Shown here: positions 1 through 9,266 of the stretch, piece by piece
Position numbering within the stretch: position 1 is the stretch's first letter
How the letters are laid out: each line of letters opens with the position of its first letter
Source: Rhodoferax sp.
GTDB lineage: Bacteria > Pseudomonadota > Gammaproteobacteria > Burkholderiales > Burkholderiaceae
Length of the DNA stretch: 9,289 bases
Reading direction: 5' to 3'
Assembly (NCBI GenBank): GCA_020048295.1
Contig: JAIFMT010000229.1
Location: forward strand, 1-9,289
The notes under the pieces: generated by a model
Database searches by the model: none
What the model was told of the DNA's origin: nothing
The model's input: only the letters and a program-made list of their open reading frames with translations
Translations under genes and position numbers: made by a program

Positions 1-89
1 GGCGGAAGCGGTGAGATTCGAACTCACGAACGTCGCAAAACGTTGCCGGTTTTCAAGACCGGTGCAATCGACCACTCTGCCACGCTTCC
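1..89 (-). tRNA. tRNA-Ser (anticodon UGA)
   Basis: Reading the minus strand from 89 gives a complete class II cloverleaf. The 5' acceptor strand GGAAGCG (83-89) pairs with CGCTTCC (4-10), followed by discriminator G at 3. The D stem is GCA/TGC. The anticodon stem CCGGT/ACCGG encloses loop CTTGAAA, with anticodon TGA at 53-55. A long variable arm (AACGT/ACGTT around a short loop) is the hallmark of tRNA-Ser, and the T arm GTGAG/CTCAC carries TTCGAAT. The sequence closely resembles the E. coli serine UGA tRNA. It decodes UCA and probably other UCN codons. Bases 1-2 supply the CC of a probably genome-encoded CCA; the final A would fall just outside the window. Confidence 0.97.
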
Positions 90-99
90 GAAGCGGTGG

Positions 100-105
100 A
101 TTCTA
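100..105 (-). promoter_or_regulatory. possible -10 element of the tRNA-Ser promoter
   Basis: On the minus strand these bases read TAGAAT, five of six matches to the sigma-70 -10 consensus. They lie 10 bases upstream of the tRNA 5' end, so transcription would begin a few bases before the mature tRNA, a normal arrangement for a tRNA gene. No convincing -35 box is seen about 17 bases further upstream, where the sequence is A-rich. The call therefore rests on one hexamer and its position. Confidence 0.3.
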
Positions 106-211
106 ACCCGATCGCTTCAGCATTTTTTCTGCTTGGCCTAGAGCCGCAACGTATCATCCGTGCAAGGAATCTCCAAGCAATTCTGAGCCATTTGTTGAAA
201 GATAAAACATC

Positions 212-595
212 ATGAACACCATTCCCTCTGAGAGACACCGGATTTTTTCACGCGTGCCATTTAGCGCTGCTGTGTCTTTGCACCTGGCGCAACAGACGCT
301 GGATGTGACGCTTCTCGATATTGCCCTCAAAGGGGCACTGGTTCAAACGGCTTACCCGATCGACCTGCAACTGCAGGAGCCATGCCGCTTGGTACTACCG
401 CTGACAGAAGACGGTGATGTGATCGAGATGAGCGGAAAAATTGTCCACCTCGAAGGCAGCCATGTCGGCATGAAGTGTGAACACATTGACCTCAACAGCC
501 TGACACGCCTACGCCGCCTGCTTGAGCTCAATACCGGGGATGCTGACTTGATGGACCGTGAACTGTCACTGCTGTTTGGAAACCGGGCAGTATGA
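212..595 (+). CDS. small PilZ-domain protein (predicted c-di-GMP receptor)
   Basis: This 127-residue protein is essentially a single PilZ domain. The N-terminal arginine motif RxxxR is at residues 10-14 (RIFSR, followed by VPF). The second c-di-GMP contact motif, D/N-x-S/A-x-x-G, appears as DIALKG at residues 36-41, with Ala in place of the common Ser. The rest fits the six-stranded beta-barrel (the VLPL and GKIVHL stretches) followed by a C-terminal helix rich in Leu and Arg. Single-domain PilZ proteins are cytosolic and respond to cyclic di-GMP to adjust motility, pili or exopolysaccharide; which of these applies here cannot be told. The ATG at 212 has only a weak purine-rich stretch upstream (GAAAG near 198). 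It is the only plus-strand protein gene, diverges from the tRNA, and ends 15 bases from the stop of the convergent gene. Both nucleotide-binding motifs are present, so binding is likely. Confidence 0.85.
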   Translation: MNTIPSERHRIFSRVPFSAAVSLHLAQQTLDVTLLDIALKGALVQTAYPIDLQLQEPCRLVLPLTEDGDVIEMSGKIVHLEGSHVGMKCEHIDLNSLTRLRRLLELNTGDADLMDRELSLLFGNRAV

Positions 596-610
596 TGACT
601 TGCGGTACCA

Positions 611-1837
611 CTAAACAACATTGCACTCGCGCCGTAGCAAGGCCAGTGCCTCGCCAGTTTTCTGATCGTGGTCACTCAAGAGTATGGGCTGGGCTTCTGC
701 CATGAAGTCGAGCCAAAGGTCGGCGTAATCAGCTTGGTGCTGTTCCGGTGCATGGGCTTGGATGTAGCTTAAAACAAGACCACTCTCCAGCCCATTTTTG
801 CGCACTTTGCGGATCAGGCTCAGGGCGGCTTTTTCGCTCAGCAGGTTTTTGGGCGTGGACGATGCCGCGACACACACAAACCGGGTTAGCAGCGTGCTGT
901 CATCGCCGTGCCCGTTGATCAGTTTTTCCCATTTGGCTGAACGAGCACGATCGTGTTCGCTGACCTCGCTCATGCTGTCTTCGATCCAAAAATAGCGACC
1001 CATGAATGAGGGTGTTTGATCAAACAGCTTTCTGATGCTGAGCCGGCTATCGAGCAAGCGTGGCAAATCACCTAAAACGGACTGGCGGACCGCCTCCACT
1101 GAGGCGGCAAACACCTCAGGTAACGCTTTGGGCAGCGACAGGCTGGAGGCAACGCTGGCGGGGTCTTTCTTGCGCAGAGCCAACATCATTTTTTCAAACG
1201 CCACCCAGTCAGGCAGGGCCTTGCGATGATTGGCAAGCACCAGCAACGCGGTTCGGATGACCGCTTCGGCATCGGGTTCAGCATCTTGGAGTTCGTCGGC
1301 ACTGACCCCCAAATGGTCAGCCAGCCAGAGTGCCGCATCCACCACCTGGGTTACCCGTTGGCGCGTGGTGAACTCTTCCTGGTACTCAGAGAAACTTGCC
1401 AGCGTCCAACGCGCCAACTGCGGGATATGGCGATCAGAAAAGAGACCGCGTTCGCTCATTCCAAAATGAGTACTCTGCGGCATCATGATCAGGGCCTTGA
1501 GCAGGTCGGCACCGGCTTTTGATCGCGACAGGAAGGAATGATCGCGCAGCACACCCGCAGCGCGACGCAGATCGCCACCACTGGCAACCTGGAGGTGCAG
1601 GCTGACTAGATTTACCAACCGCACGCGTGCAGTTTCCAGTTCAGGGCGCAAGAATTCGGTACCAAAGTAGCGTGCGATTTGCACTATGCCACGGGGGGCT
1701 TCCTCAGTGATGGAAGCCAGTTTGGCTTGGTCGATGATGCCGTGCTGTACCCCATAGACCAGCACTTTTTCAAAAAATGGTCGCGCATCAAAGTGCGAAA
1801 CGGCATTGGCATCTGAAACCGGGGCGCTGTGTGACAT
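611..1837 (-). CDS. conserved-looking hypothetical protein, 408 aa, last gene of the J-domain cluster
   Basis: I do not recognise this protein by name. It is soluble, has no signal peptide or membrane segment, and appears almost wholly alpha-helical, with many short amphipathic helices rich in Leu, Ala and Arg. A notable N-terminal stretch runs from about residue 48 to 100 (PRGIVQIARYFGTEFL, then an Arg/Leu-rich helix and SGGDLRRAAGVLRD), and it looks like the most conserved-type segment. No catalytic motif, nucleotide-binding loop or metal cluster is evident. The ATG at 1837 is the first plausible start; its Shine-Dalgarno is weak. The gene begins 28 bases after the stop of the preceding 247-residue protein, so translation may be coupled. 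It converges on the PilZ gene and no terminator hairpin is seen between them. Coding is supported by the long uninterrupted frame and the close same-strand packing. Function is unknown; a structural or partner-binding role with the neighbouring J-domain protein is only an inference. Confidence 0.8.
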   Translation of the reverse strand: MSHSAPVSDANAVSHFDARPFFEKVLVYGVQHGIIDQAKLASITEEAPRGIVQIARYFGTEFLRPELETARVRLVNLVSLHLQVASGGDLRRAAGVLRDHSFLSRSKAGADLLKALIMMPQSTHFGMSERGLFSDRHIPQLARWTLASFSEYQEEFTTRQRVTQVVDAALWLADHLGVSADELQDAEPDAEAVIRTALLVLANHRKALPDWVAFEKMMLALRKKDPASVASSLSLPKALPEVFAASVEAVRQSVLGDLPRLLDSRLSIRKLFDQTPSFMGRYFWIEDSMSEVSEHDRARSAKWEKLINGHGDDSTLLTRFVCVAASSTPKNLLSEKAALSLIRKVRKNGLESGLVLSYIQAHAPEQHQADYADLWLDFMAEAQPILLSDHDQKTGEALALLRRECNVV

Positions 1838-1865
1838 GAGTGTGCCAGAGGGTCAGATGGGTGAC

Positions 1866-2609
1866 TCAAATGGCCGATTCTTCATCGGATTCCAGCGCGG
1901 CTGGGGTGGCCTTGCCAAGATCGGTATCACGTGTTTCAACCCTGCCATCGTCCTCAGGGAGTTCGTCGTTCTCAAGTCCCAGATCAAAGGCACGCGCCTT
2001 GGCCCGCAGCACCAGCAGCATTTCAATGAAAAGATCAGGCAACTCGTAGCGAAGCAGCCAGGCCAATTGCATCCAGTCCTGGTCGGCGATGTCGTCCAAT
2101 TCAATGCGCGGGCGGGCCCACGCATTGGCGCGCAAATCTTCCTCGGAGATCAGCTCGCCGTCGTCATCCGAGGCATCAAAACTCGCGTTTCGCGCAAAAG
2201 CCTCGATGCGGCTCCATTTTTCCTCAAAATAGTTTGCAAGTGCCTCGCTGCCGCCCTCCAGGTCGCCGATGGCGGCAATAAATTCAATGGCCTCGGCGTC
2301 GTCTCGAAATATAACGGCGTTCATCATGCCACGCAGGTGGCTGCGCGTCATGTCTCGGTATTGCTTTTCAATGACCACAGCACGGGCAAACTGCTGGGGT
2401 GTGAGCGCAAGACTGACGATCGAAGCCTTGGAGTTGTCGTATTCGCGGATGACAGCCAGGACATCTTTGGGCGGCAACTGTTCCAGCACCTCCATCAGCG
2501 CACCATCGCCTTCGCTGTCGGCCAACTCAGCCAGCGCCGATTCAGCGCCAACAATGTCGCCCGCAGCAATCAGCGATTGTGTCTTTTCAATCAAAGCAAG
2601 ATGGTTCAT
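1866..2609 (-). CDS. hypothetical acidic helical protein, 247 aa
   Basis: No firm family assignment. Residues 1-85 look like short helical repeats (GDIVGAESALAELA, LEQLPPKDVLAVI, SIVSLALTPQQFARAV). The pattern 'LPPKDV..VI' followed by 'LTPQQF' recalls the helical repeats of DUF6178-type or MgtE N-terminal-like proteins, but this is resemblance from memory. A strongly acidic linker (about 144-159, FDASDDDGELISEEDL) separates a second helical part (about 168-210), and the C-terminus is acidic and probably disordered. There is no membrane segment or signal peptide, so it should be cytosolic. The start at 2609 is preferred because AAGGGAG lies 11 bases upstream; an open frame continuing up to 2837 would overlap the upstream gene by 179 bases and has no comparable site. 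It lies 49 bases after the upstream gene and 28 before the downstream one, as expected for an operon member. Function unknown. Confidence 0.78.
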   Translation of the reverse strand: MNHLALIEKTQSLIAAGDIVGAESALAELADSEGDGALMEVLEQLPPKDVLAVIREYDNSKASIVSLALTPQQFARAVVIEKQYRDMTRSHLRGMMNAVIFRDDAEAIEFIAAIGDLEGGSEALANYFEEKWSRIEAFARNASFDASDDDGELISEEDLRANAWARPRIELDDIADQDWMQLAWLLRYELPDLFIEMLLVLRAKARAFDLGLENDELPEDDGRVETRDTDLGKATPAALESDEESAI

Positions 2610-2635
2610 AGCGCGATAAGCTCCCTTGGATGATG

Positions 2636-2655
2636 CCGCTGCAACGTTGCAACGG
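2636..2655 (-). repeat. intercistronic inverted repeat (RNA hairpin)
   Basis: On the transcribed strand this 20-base inverted repeat can fold into an 8-bp stem with one G-U pair, closing tetraloop ACGU. Its core TGCAACGTTGCA is a perfect 12-base palindrome. It starts three bases after the stop of the 194-residue gene and ends about 15 bases before the AAGGGAG of the next gene. No T-run follows, so it is not a typical Rho-independent terminator. It could affect mRNA processing or relative expression of the two genes, or be a protein-binding palindrome. It is seen directly; its function is unproven. Confidence 0.5.
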
Positions 2656-2658
2656 GGG

Positions 2659-3243
2659 TCAAGTCTTGCGGTCAAAGCCCTGATGTTCCAGCCATTGCGC
2701 ACTGGCCTCGTCGGCTTCGTGTTCTGGCTGCAAATGGCTCTCGTCATCCGCGTCAAAATCGTGACCGTGATCAAGGTGACGGATGCCTGCTCGGGCGTCA
2801 TTTTCGCCATGGGGGGCCCCCTCATTGGGATTGCCACTGTCCTGATGACCCATGGGCTGACGTTGATAAAGGTACTCCAGCGCGGCAGTCACGGTCATGA
2901 ACCACTCGCCTTGCGGTTCTTTCAGAAACGTGTTGGCCAAGTCCTGGGCCCACGGTGTCAGTTGCACGGCATCGGCCAGGCTATGCCAGTCTGGAAACTC
3001 GTCAGGCTCCAGTGTCAGCAGTTGCTCCATGACAGCCGGCAATTCAAAGTGAAAGCCCCCGTGCAGGACCACAGCCACCATTTCAGGGTTGCTCTCCATC
3101 ATTTGGCTCAGGAACGAAATCTGGCTGCGCTTTTCCATCAAGCGCTTTCGCAAAACGTCCTTGCCCTCAGAATCAAAGCTCAGGTCGTCAATTTCGGATT
3201 GATATGACGCACGCAATGCGCGAAAAAAAGCTGACATGCTCAT
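2659..3243 (-). CDS. hypothetical protein with His/acid-rich C-terminal tail, 194 aa
   Basis: Not recognised as a named family. Residues 1-128 are a folded, helical part with a basic N-terminus (FFRALRASYQ), a Lys/Arg/Met-rich helix around 29-50 and a Trp/Phe-rich section at 84-126. Residues about 129-187 are low-complexity, with eight histidines among many Asp and Glu (for example RHLDHGHDFDADDESH at 155-170), a composition that could bind divalent metal ions or simply be a disordered acidic tail. There is no signal peptide or membrane span. The ATG at 3243 has an excellent AAAGGAG seven bases upstream, so the longer open frame to 3360, which would overlap the J-domain gene, is rejected. It starts 28 bases after the J-domain gene stop and is almost certainly co-transcribed with it. 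Function unknown. Confidence 0.8.
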   Translation of the reverse strand: MSMSAFFRALRASYQSEIDDLSFDSEGKDVLRKRLMEKRSQISFLSQMMESNPEMVAVVLHGGFHFELPAVMEQLLTLEPDEFPDWHSLADAVQLTPWAQDLANTFLKEPQGEWFMTVTAALEYLYQRQPMGHQDSGNPNEGAPHGENDARAGIRHLDHGHDFDADDESHLQPEHEADEASAQWLEHQGFDRKT

Positions 3244-3271
3244 GGTGGCACTCCTTTGGGTCAGACGGCCG

Positions 3272-3547
3272 TCAAATGAGTCGGCCAAAATATTCGCGCC
3301 AGATGGCGCTTGCAGTGTCGATCGGACTGTCAAGTAAATTGCGGTTGCGATTGTCATCAAAGGCCTGGCGCCTGATCGGATCGGAGAGCACGTCGTAGGC
3401 TTCCTGCACCCGCCGAAAGCGCGCCGGCGCCTCTGCTGCAGCGTTACGATCCGGATGATGCTGAGAGGCTTGCTGACGAAACGCTTTCTTGATTTCGGCC
3501 AGAGTGGCTGAACTGGGTAACCCCAAAACGGCGTAATGGTCTAGCAT
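3272..3547 (-). CDS. small stand-alone J-domain protein (DnaJ-like Hsp70 co-chaperone)
   Basis: This 91-residue protein is little more than a J domain. DHYAVLGLP opens helix I, helix II (about 16-30, LAEIKKAFRQQASQ) leads into the essential HPD at residues 31-33, and helix III with the typical FRRVQEAYDVLSD and RRQAFD ends near residue 64. About 25 residues follow. It lacks the Gly/Phe region, zinc-finger and substrate-binding domains of full DnaJ, so it is a class III (type C) J protein. Such proteins stimulate DnaK-type ATPase at a specific place or for a specific client. The start is taken at ATG 3547 because the J domain begins at once, but no clear Shine-Dalgarno precedes it; a TTG at 3616 would add 23 hydrophobic residues and cannot be excluded. 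It is the first gene after the atp terminator and leads the four-gene cluster, suggesting that its client is one of the next three proteins. Confidence 0.88.
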   Translation of the reverse strand: MLDHYAVLGLPSSATLAEIKKAFRQQASQHHPDRNAAAEAPARFRRVQEAYDVLSDPIRRQAFDDNRNRNLLDSPIDTASAIWREYFGRLI

Positions 3548-3726
3548 GAATATGACAGTGTTGGCGTAGCGCAGAAAGGCGATAGAAAATTCACAAATGC
3601 CGATGAAAACAACCAAACACCCGAACCACCGACTGCGTCGATATGAATTGACAATTATGTATCAGAGTGATTTGCCCAACTGCCAGGTTAAGTGCCTAAT
3701 GTGCTTCAACACGATCTTTAGGCCGT

Positions 3727-3750
3727 AAAAAAGCCCGCAACGGCGGGCTT
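3727..3750 (-). terminator. Rho-independent terminator of the atp operon
   Basis: On the minus strand an 8-bp perfect stem (AAGCCCGC/GCGGGCTT) closes a four-base loop and runs directly into a run of six T, partly shared with the stem base. It lies 52 bases after the atpC stop, in the right orientation to end the ATP synthase transcript. The J-domain gene beyond it therefore probably has its own promoter, unless read-through occurs. The remaining bases between the two genes (3548-3726) hold no further gene that I can support. Confidence 0.92.
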
Positions 3751-3802
3751 GGTTTCAGTCGAGCACAACATTGACTTTTCAGACCAATGCAGCAGCTGTT
3801 GG

Positions 3803-4219
3803 CTATTTTTTTCCGCGGTACTTGCGCAAGGCAGAAATTTGAGCGGCCATGATCGCCAATTCTGACGAAGCCTTGGCCAAATCAATATCCGACTTGGCAT
3901 TTTTGACCGCCTCTTCTGCCGCGAGTTTTGACGCATTGGCCTTCTCGTCATCGAGGTCTTTACCGCGAATCGCGGTGTCCGACAAAACGGTAACGCTGTT
4001 GGGCTGTACTTCAAGAATGCCACCTGCAACGAAGACAAACTCCTCGCCGCCATCGGCCATCTCAATTCGCACAGAACCTGCCTTGATACGAGTAATCAGG
4101 GGTGTGTGGCGCGGGTAAATACCCAACTCGCCAGCCTCACCAGGCAAGGCAACAAAGCGCGCCTGACCCGTGAAGATAGACTCTTCGGCGCTGACCACAT
4201 CAACGTGGATGGTGTTCAT
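3803..4219 (-). CDS. atpC: ATP synthase F1 subunit epsilon
   Basis: The epsilon subunit is part of the central stalk, contacts gamma and the c-ring, and can inhibit ATP hydrolysis through its C-terminal helices. The 138-residue length is normal. The N-terminal beta-sandwich (about 1-86) contains the family signature [14 protein letters not shown] at residues 30-43 and the [11 protein letters not shown] stretch. The C-terminal helical hairpin (about 87-135) has the expected [12 protein letters not shown] motif, similar to the E. coli DVDYAQASAELA. The ATG at 4219 has a moderate purine-rich site (GAAAGAG) upstream. It follows atpD by 30 bases and is the last gene of the operon, before the terminator. 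No unusual features. Confidence 0.97.
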   Translation of the reverse strand: MNTIHVDVVSAEESIFTGQARFVALPGEAGELGIYPRHTPLITRIKAGSVRIEMADGGEEFVFVAGGILEVQPNSVTVLSDTAIRGKDLDDEKANASKLAAEEAVKNAKSDIDLAKASSELAIMAAQISALRKYRGKK

Positions 4220-4249
4220 AGTGTCACTCTTTCAACAGTGAATGACGGC

Positions 4250-6623
<2,374 letters not shown>

Positions 6624-6653
6624 AGAAGTCTCCTTGTCGAGTGCGAGGTGACT

Positions 6654-8207
6654 TTAAGCAAACGTCTTTTTGAAGGCGGCAACGGCACTGGTCAACTCAG
6701 CCTCGGCTTCCTTGTCCATCGCGCGGGCGGCTTCAAGCTTGGCCAAAAGAGCTGCGTTCTTGTCTTTCAGGTAGGCATGCAAGCCGTGCTCAAACGCCAG
6801 CACCTTATTGACAGGAATGTCATCCAGGAAACCTTTGTTGACGGCAAACAGCGTGGCACCCATTAACGAGATCGACAAGGGGCTGTATTGCGCCTGCTTG
6901 AGCAATTCCGTGACGCGGGCACCGCGGTCGAGTTGCTTGCGTGTCGCCTCGTCGAGGTCGGAGGCAAACTGCGCAAAAGCGGCGAGTTCGCGGTATTGGG
7001 CCAAGTCGGTACGAATACCGCCGGACAAAGCCTTGACCAGCTTGGTCTGCGCAGCACCACCGACCCGGGACACCGAGATACCCGCGTTAATGGCGGGGCG
7101 GATACCGGCGTTGAACAGGCTGGTTTCCAGGAAGATCTGACCGTCAGTGATGGAAATCACATTGGTAGGCACAAAAGCGGACACGTCGCCGGCTTGTGTT
7201 TCGATGATCGGCAAAGCCGTCAACGAGCCGGTTTTTCCCTTGACTTCGCCCTTGGTGAACGCTTCAACGTAATTGGCATTGACGCGAGCGGCGCGCTCCA
7301 AAAGGCGACTGTGCAGGTAGAACACATCGCCGGGATAGGCTTCGCGACCGGGTGGGCGGCGTAACAGCAGCGATACCTGGCGATACGCCACGGCTTGCTT
7401 GGACAAATCGTCATAAACGATCAACGCGTCTTCACCGCGATCACGGAAATACTCACCCATCGTGCAACCCGAATAGGCCGCCACATACTGCATGGCAGCA
7501 GACTCAGAGGCCGTTGCAGCCACAACGATGGTGTATTCCATCGCGCCAGCTTGCTCCAGTGAACGCACCACGTTCTTGACGCTGGAGGCCTTTTGGCCAA
7601 TGGCGACGTAAACGCAGGTCATGTTCTGACCACGTTGGTTGATGATGGCATCAATTGCCACTGCAGTCTTACCAGTCTGGCGATCGCCGATGATCAACTC
7701 ACGCTGTCCACGGCCAACCGGCACCATCGAGTCGATGGACTTCAAGCCGGTTTGCATGGGTTGGTCAACCGATTGGCGGGCGATCACACCGGGAGCGACC
7801 TTTTCGATCACATCAGTCATCTTGGCGTTGATGGGACCTTTGCCGTCGATGGGCTGTCCCAGCGCGTTGACCACGCGACCTTTAAGTTCGGGTCCCACCG
7901 GCACTTCAAGAATGCGGCCGGTGCACTTGACCGTATCGCCTTCAGAGATGTGCTCGTATTCACCCAAAATCACGGAGCCGACCGAGTCACGCTCAAGGTT
8001 CAACGCAAGACCATAGGTGGGTTGCCCATCAGAGCCCGCCGGGAATTCGAGCATTTCGCCCTGCATCACATCAGACAGACCATGAATACGGCAAATGCCG
8101 TCGGTCACGGAAACGACCGTACCCTGATTGCGGATGTCGGCACTGGCGGACAAACCCTCAATACGGCTCTTGATCAATTCAGAGATTTCTGCGGGATTGA
8201 GTTGCAT
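6654..8207 (-). CDS. atpA: ATP synthase F1 subunit alpha
   Basis: The alpha subunit is the non-catalytic nucleotide-binding partner of beta and supplies the arginine finger to the catalytic site. The length of 517 residues is typical for Burkholderiales. Visible are the N-terminal barrel ([14 protein letters not shown]), Walker A GDRQTGKT at 174-181, Walker B-type [10 protein letters not shown] at 261-270, the [20 protein letters not shown] stretch at 281-300, and the family signature [17 protein letters not shown] with the arginine finger at residue 381. The C-terminal helical domain ends AFKKTFA. The start at ATG 8207 is preceded by a strong purine-rich site (GAAGGAAAG). It follows atpH by 48 bases. 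No truncation or substitution of key residues is seen. Confidence 0.98.
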   Translation of the reverse strand: MQLNPAEISELIKSRIEGLSASADIRNQGTVVSVTDGICRIHGLSDVMQGEMLEFPAGSDGQPTYGLALNLERDSVGSVILGEYEHISEGDTVKCTGRILEVPVGPELKGRVVNALGQPIDGKGPINAKMTDVIEKVAPGVIARQSVDQPMQTGLKSIDSMVPVGRGQRELIIGDRQTGKTAVAIDAIINQRGQNMTCVYVAIGQKASSVKNVVRSLEQAGAMEYTIVVAATASESAAMQYVAAYSGCTMGEYFRDRGEDALIVYDDLSKQAVAYRQVSLLLRRPPGREAYPGDVFYLHSRLLERAARVNANYVEAFTKGEVKGKTGSLTALPIIETQAGDVSAFVPTNVISITDGQIFLETSLFNAGIRPAINAGISVSRVGGAAQTKLVKALSGGIRTDLAQYRELAAFAQFASDLDEATRKQLDRGARVTELLKQAQYSPLSISLMGATLFAVNKGFLDDIPVNKVLAFEHGLHAYLKDKNAALLAKLEAARAMDKEAEAELTSAVAAFKKTFA

Positions 8208-8255
8208 GACTCTTTCCTTCTTTCATTAAATGGGCCGACGGACTGAGACGAAGCC

Positions 8256-8786
8256 TCAAGCCGTTAAAGCCACTTTCATTTGTTCCAAACGGGCCTTGAC
8301 GGATGTGTCAAGAACTTCGTCACCCACAACCACCCGAATGCCGCCGATCAATTCAGGCTGCAAGGCAACCACCATGTTGAGCTTGCGCCCAAAACGTTTT
8401 TCCAGCAACTGGGCCGTTTCAGCCAGGGCTGCACCTTCGATCGGGAAGGCACTGTAAACAACCGCATCAAGCGAGCCACCCTTGGCGTTGGCCAGCGCAC
8501 GAAATTGCGAGGCAATTTCAGGCAGGAAAGCCAGGCGTTTGTTGGCAACAACAAGCTGCAGGAAGTTTTGCGCGTAGGCATCCAACGGTGTTTTCACAAC
8601 ACCACTGATGACACCAACAATCTGATCGGTTGTCGCATTTGGACTGTGCGCAAACTGCAGCAACTGGGGCTCGGATGCTACATCCGCCAGCTCATTGAGC
8701 CAGCCAGATGCAGCTTGCGGATCAGCCGCGCATGCTTTGAACAGAGCTTCAGCGTAAGGGCGGGCAATAGTGGCAAGTTCAGCCAT
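8256..8786 (-). CDS. atpH: ATP synthase F1 subunit delta (peripheral stalk)
   Basis: The delta subunit caps F1 and joins it to the b-subunit stator stalk, resisting rotation. The protein is 176 residues, the usual size. The N-terminal helical domain (about 1-105) starts with the typical [12 protein letters not shown] and contains the [17 protein letters not shown] helix. The C-terminal part has the family signature [26 protein letters not shown] written over about residues 142-168 in two stretches ([15 protein letters not shown] and [12 protein letters not shown]). AAGGGGA lies about five bases before ATG 8786, immediately after the TAA of atpF, so the two genes are separated by only nine bases and are probably translationally coupled. 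The subunit is rapidly evolving in the family, and nothing here looks abnormal. Confidence 0.97.
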   Translation of the reverse strand: MAELATIARPYAEALFKACAADPQAASGWLNELADVASEPQLLQFAHSPNATTDQIVGVISGVVKTPLDAYAQNFLQLVVANKRLAFLPEIASQFRALANAKGGSLDAVVYSAFPIEGAALAETAQLLEKRFGRKLNMVVALQPELIGGIRVVVGDEVLDTSVKARLEQMKVALTA

Positions 8787-8795
8787 GATGTCCCC

Positions 8796-9266
8796 TTAAA
8801 GCTCAGTCTTCAAACGATTGAGCAAATCGGCATGAACAGCAGCGTTGACTTCCTTGCGAAGAATCTGCTCAGCACCCTTAACCGCCAGTGCCGCCACTTG
8901 CTCACGCAGCGTTTCACGGGCTTTGACAGTTTGCTGGTCAGCTTCAAGCTTGGCGGCGGCAACAATCTTGTTACCTTCGTCAACCGCTTTGGCCTTGGCT
9001 TCTTCGATGATGGTCAGGGCGCGGCGCTCGGCATCGGCCAATCGGGCCGTGGTTTCGGTACGCGACTTGGCCAACTCGGTCTCAACGCGCTTGTTGGCGG
9101 ATGAGAGCTCGGATTTGGCTTTGTCAGCGGCAGCGAGACCGTCAGCGATTTTCGTTGCGCGTTCGTCTAGTGCCTTTGCGATTGGTGGCCACACGAACTT
9201 CATCGTGAACATCACCAACAGAAAAAACACCACCATCTGCGCAAAGAATGTTGCGTTAATACTCAC
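8796..9266 (-). CDS. atpF: ATP synthase Fo subunit b (stator stalk)
   Basis: Subunit b anchors the peripheral stalk in the inner membrane and reaches up to delta. The 156-residue protein has one N-terminal membrane span at about residues 6-27 ([20 protein letters not shown]) followed by the conserved VWPPI at the membrane boundary. A long, highly charged, Ala-rich helix forms the dimeric coiled coil, and the C-terminal delta-binding end is [17 protein letters not shown]. The start codon is GTG at 9266, with AGAGAGG about eight bases upstream. No in-frame ATG exists in the visible upstream bases, and homologues start MSINAT at the same point. Only one b gene is present, with no b' duplicate in view. 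The upstream atpE lies outside the window. Confidence 0.97.
   Translation of the reverse strand: MSINATFFAQMVVFFLLVMFTMKFVWPPIAKALDERATKIADGLAAADKAKSELSSANKRVETELAKSRTETTARLADAERRALTIIEEAKAKAVDEGNKIVAAAKLEADQQTVKARETLREQVAALAVKGAEQILRKEVNAAVHADLLNRLKTEL

Noticed and set aside
1806..2633. Plus-strand open frame (275 codons) opposite the 247-residue gene
   Set aside because: The minus-strand frame has a Shine-Dalgarno, sensible helical protein composition and operon spacing; the plus frame has none of these.
2610..2837. N-terminal extension of the 247-residue protein
   Set aside because: It would overlap the preceding gene by 179 bases, and the ATG at 2609 has a good AAGGGAG upstream.
3244..3360. 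N-terminal extension of the 194-residue protein
   Set aside because: It would overlap the J-domain gene, while ATG 3243 is preceded by a near-ideal AAAGGAG.
3648..3653. Perfect TTGACA on the plus strand, possible promoter
   Set aside because: No -10 element at proper spacing and no plus-strand gene downstream.
3654..3659. CATAAT on the minus strand as -10 box for the J-domain cluster
   Set aside because: Good hexamer, but the only -35-like sequences (TTGGGC, CTGGCA) are at wrong spacing (14 and 21 bases). A promoter is expected in this region but I cannot place it; no heat-shock sigma-32 pattern was seen either.
7593..8246. Plus-strand open frame opposite atpA (and a similar one at 8280-9104 opposite atpH/atpF)
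   Set aside because: Both are mirror frames of strongly conserved ATP synthase genes, with low-complexity translations and no ribosome site considered credible.
8230..8255. Small hairpin between atpH and atpA (GAGGC/GUCUC)
   Set aside because: Only five pairs with a G-U and a three-base loop, no T-run; too weak to call an attenuator or terminator.
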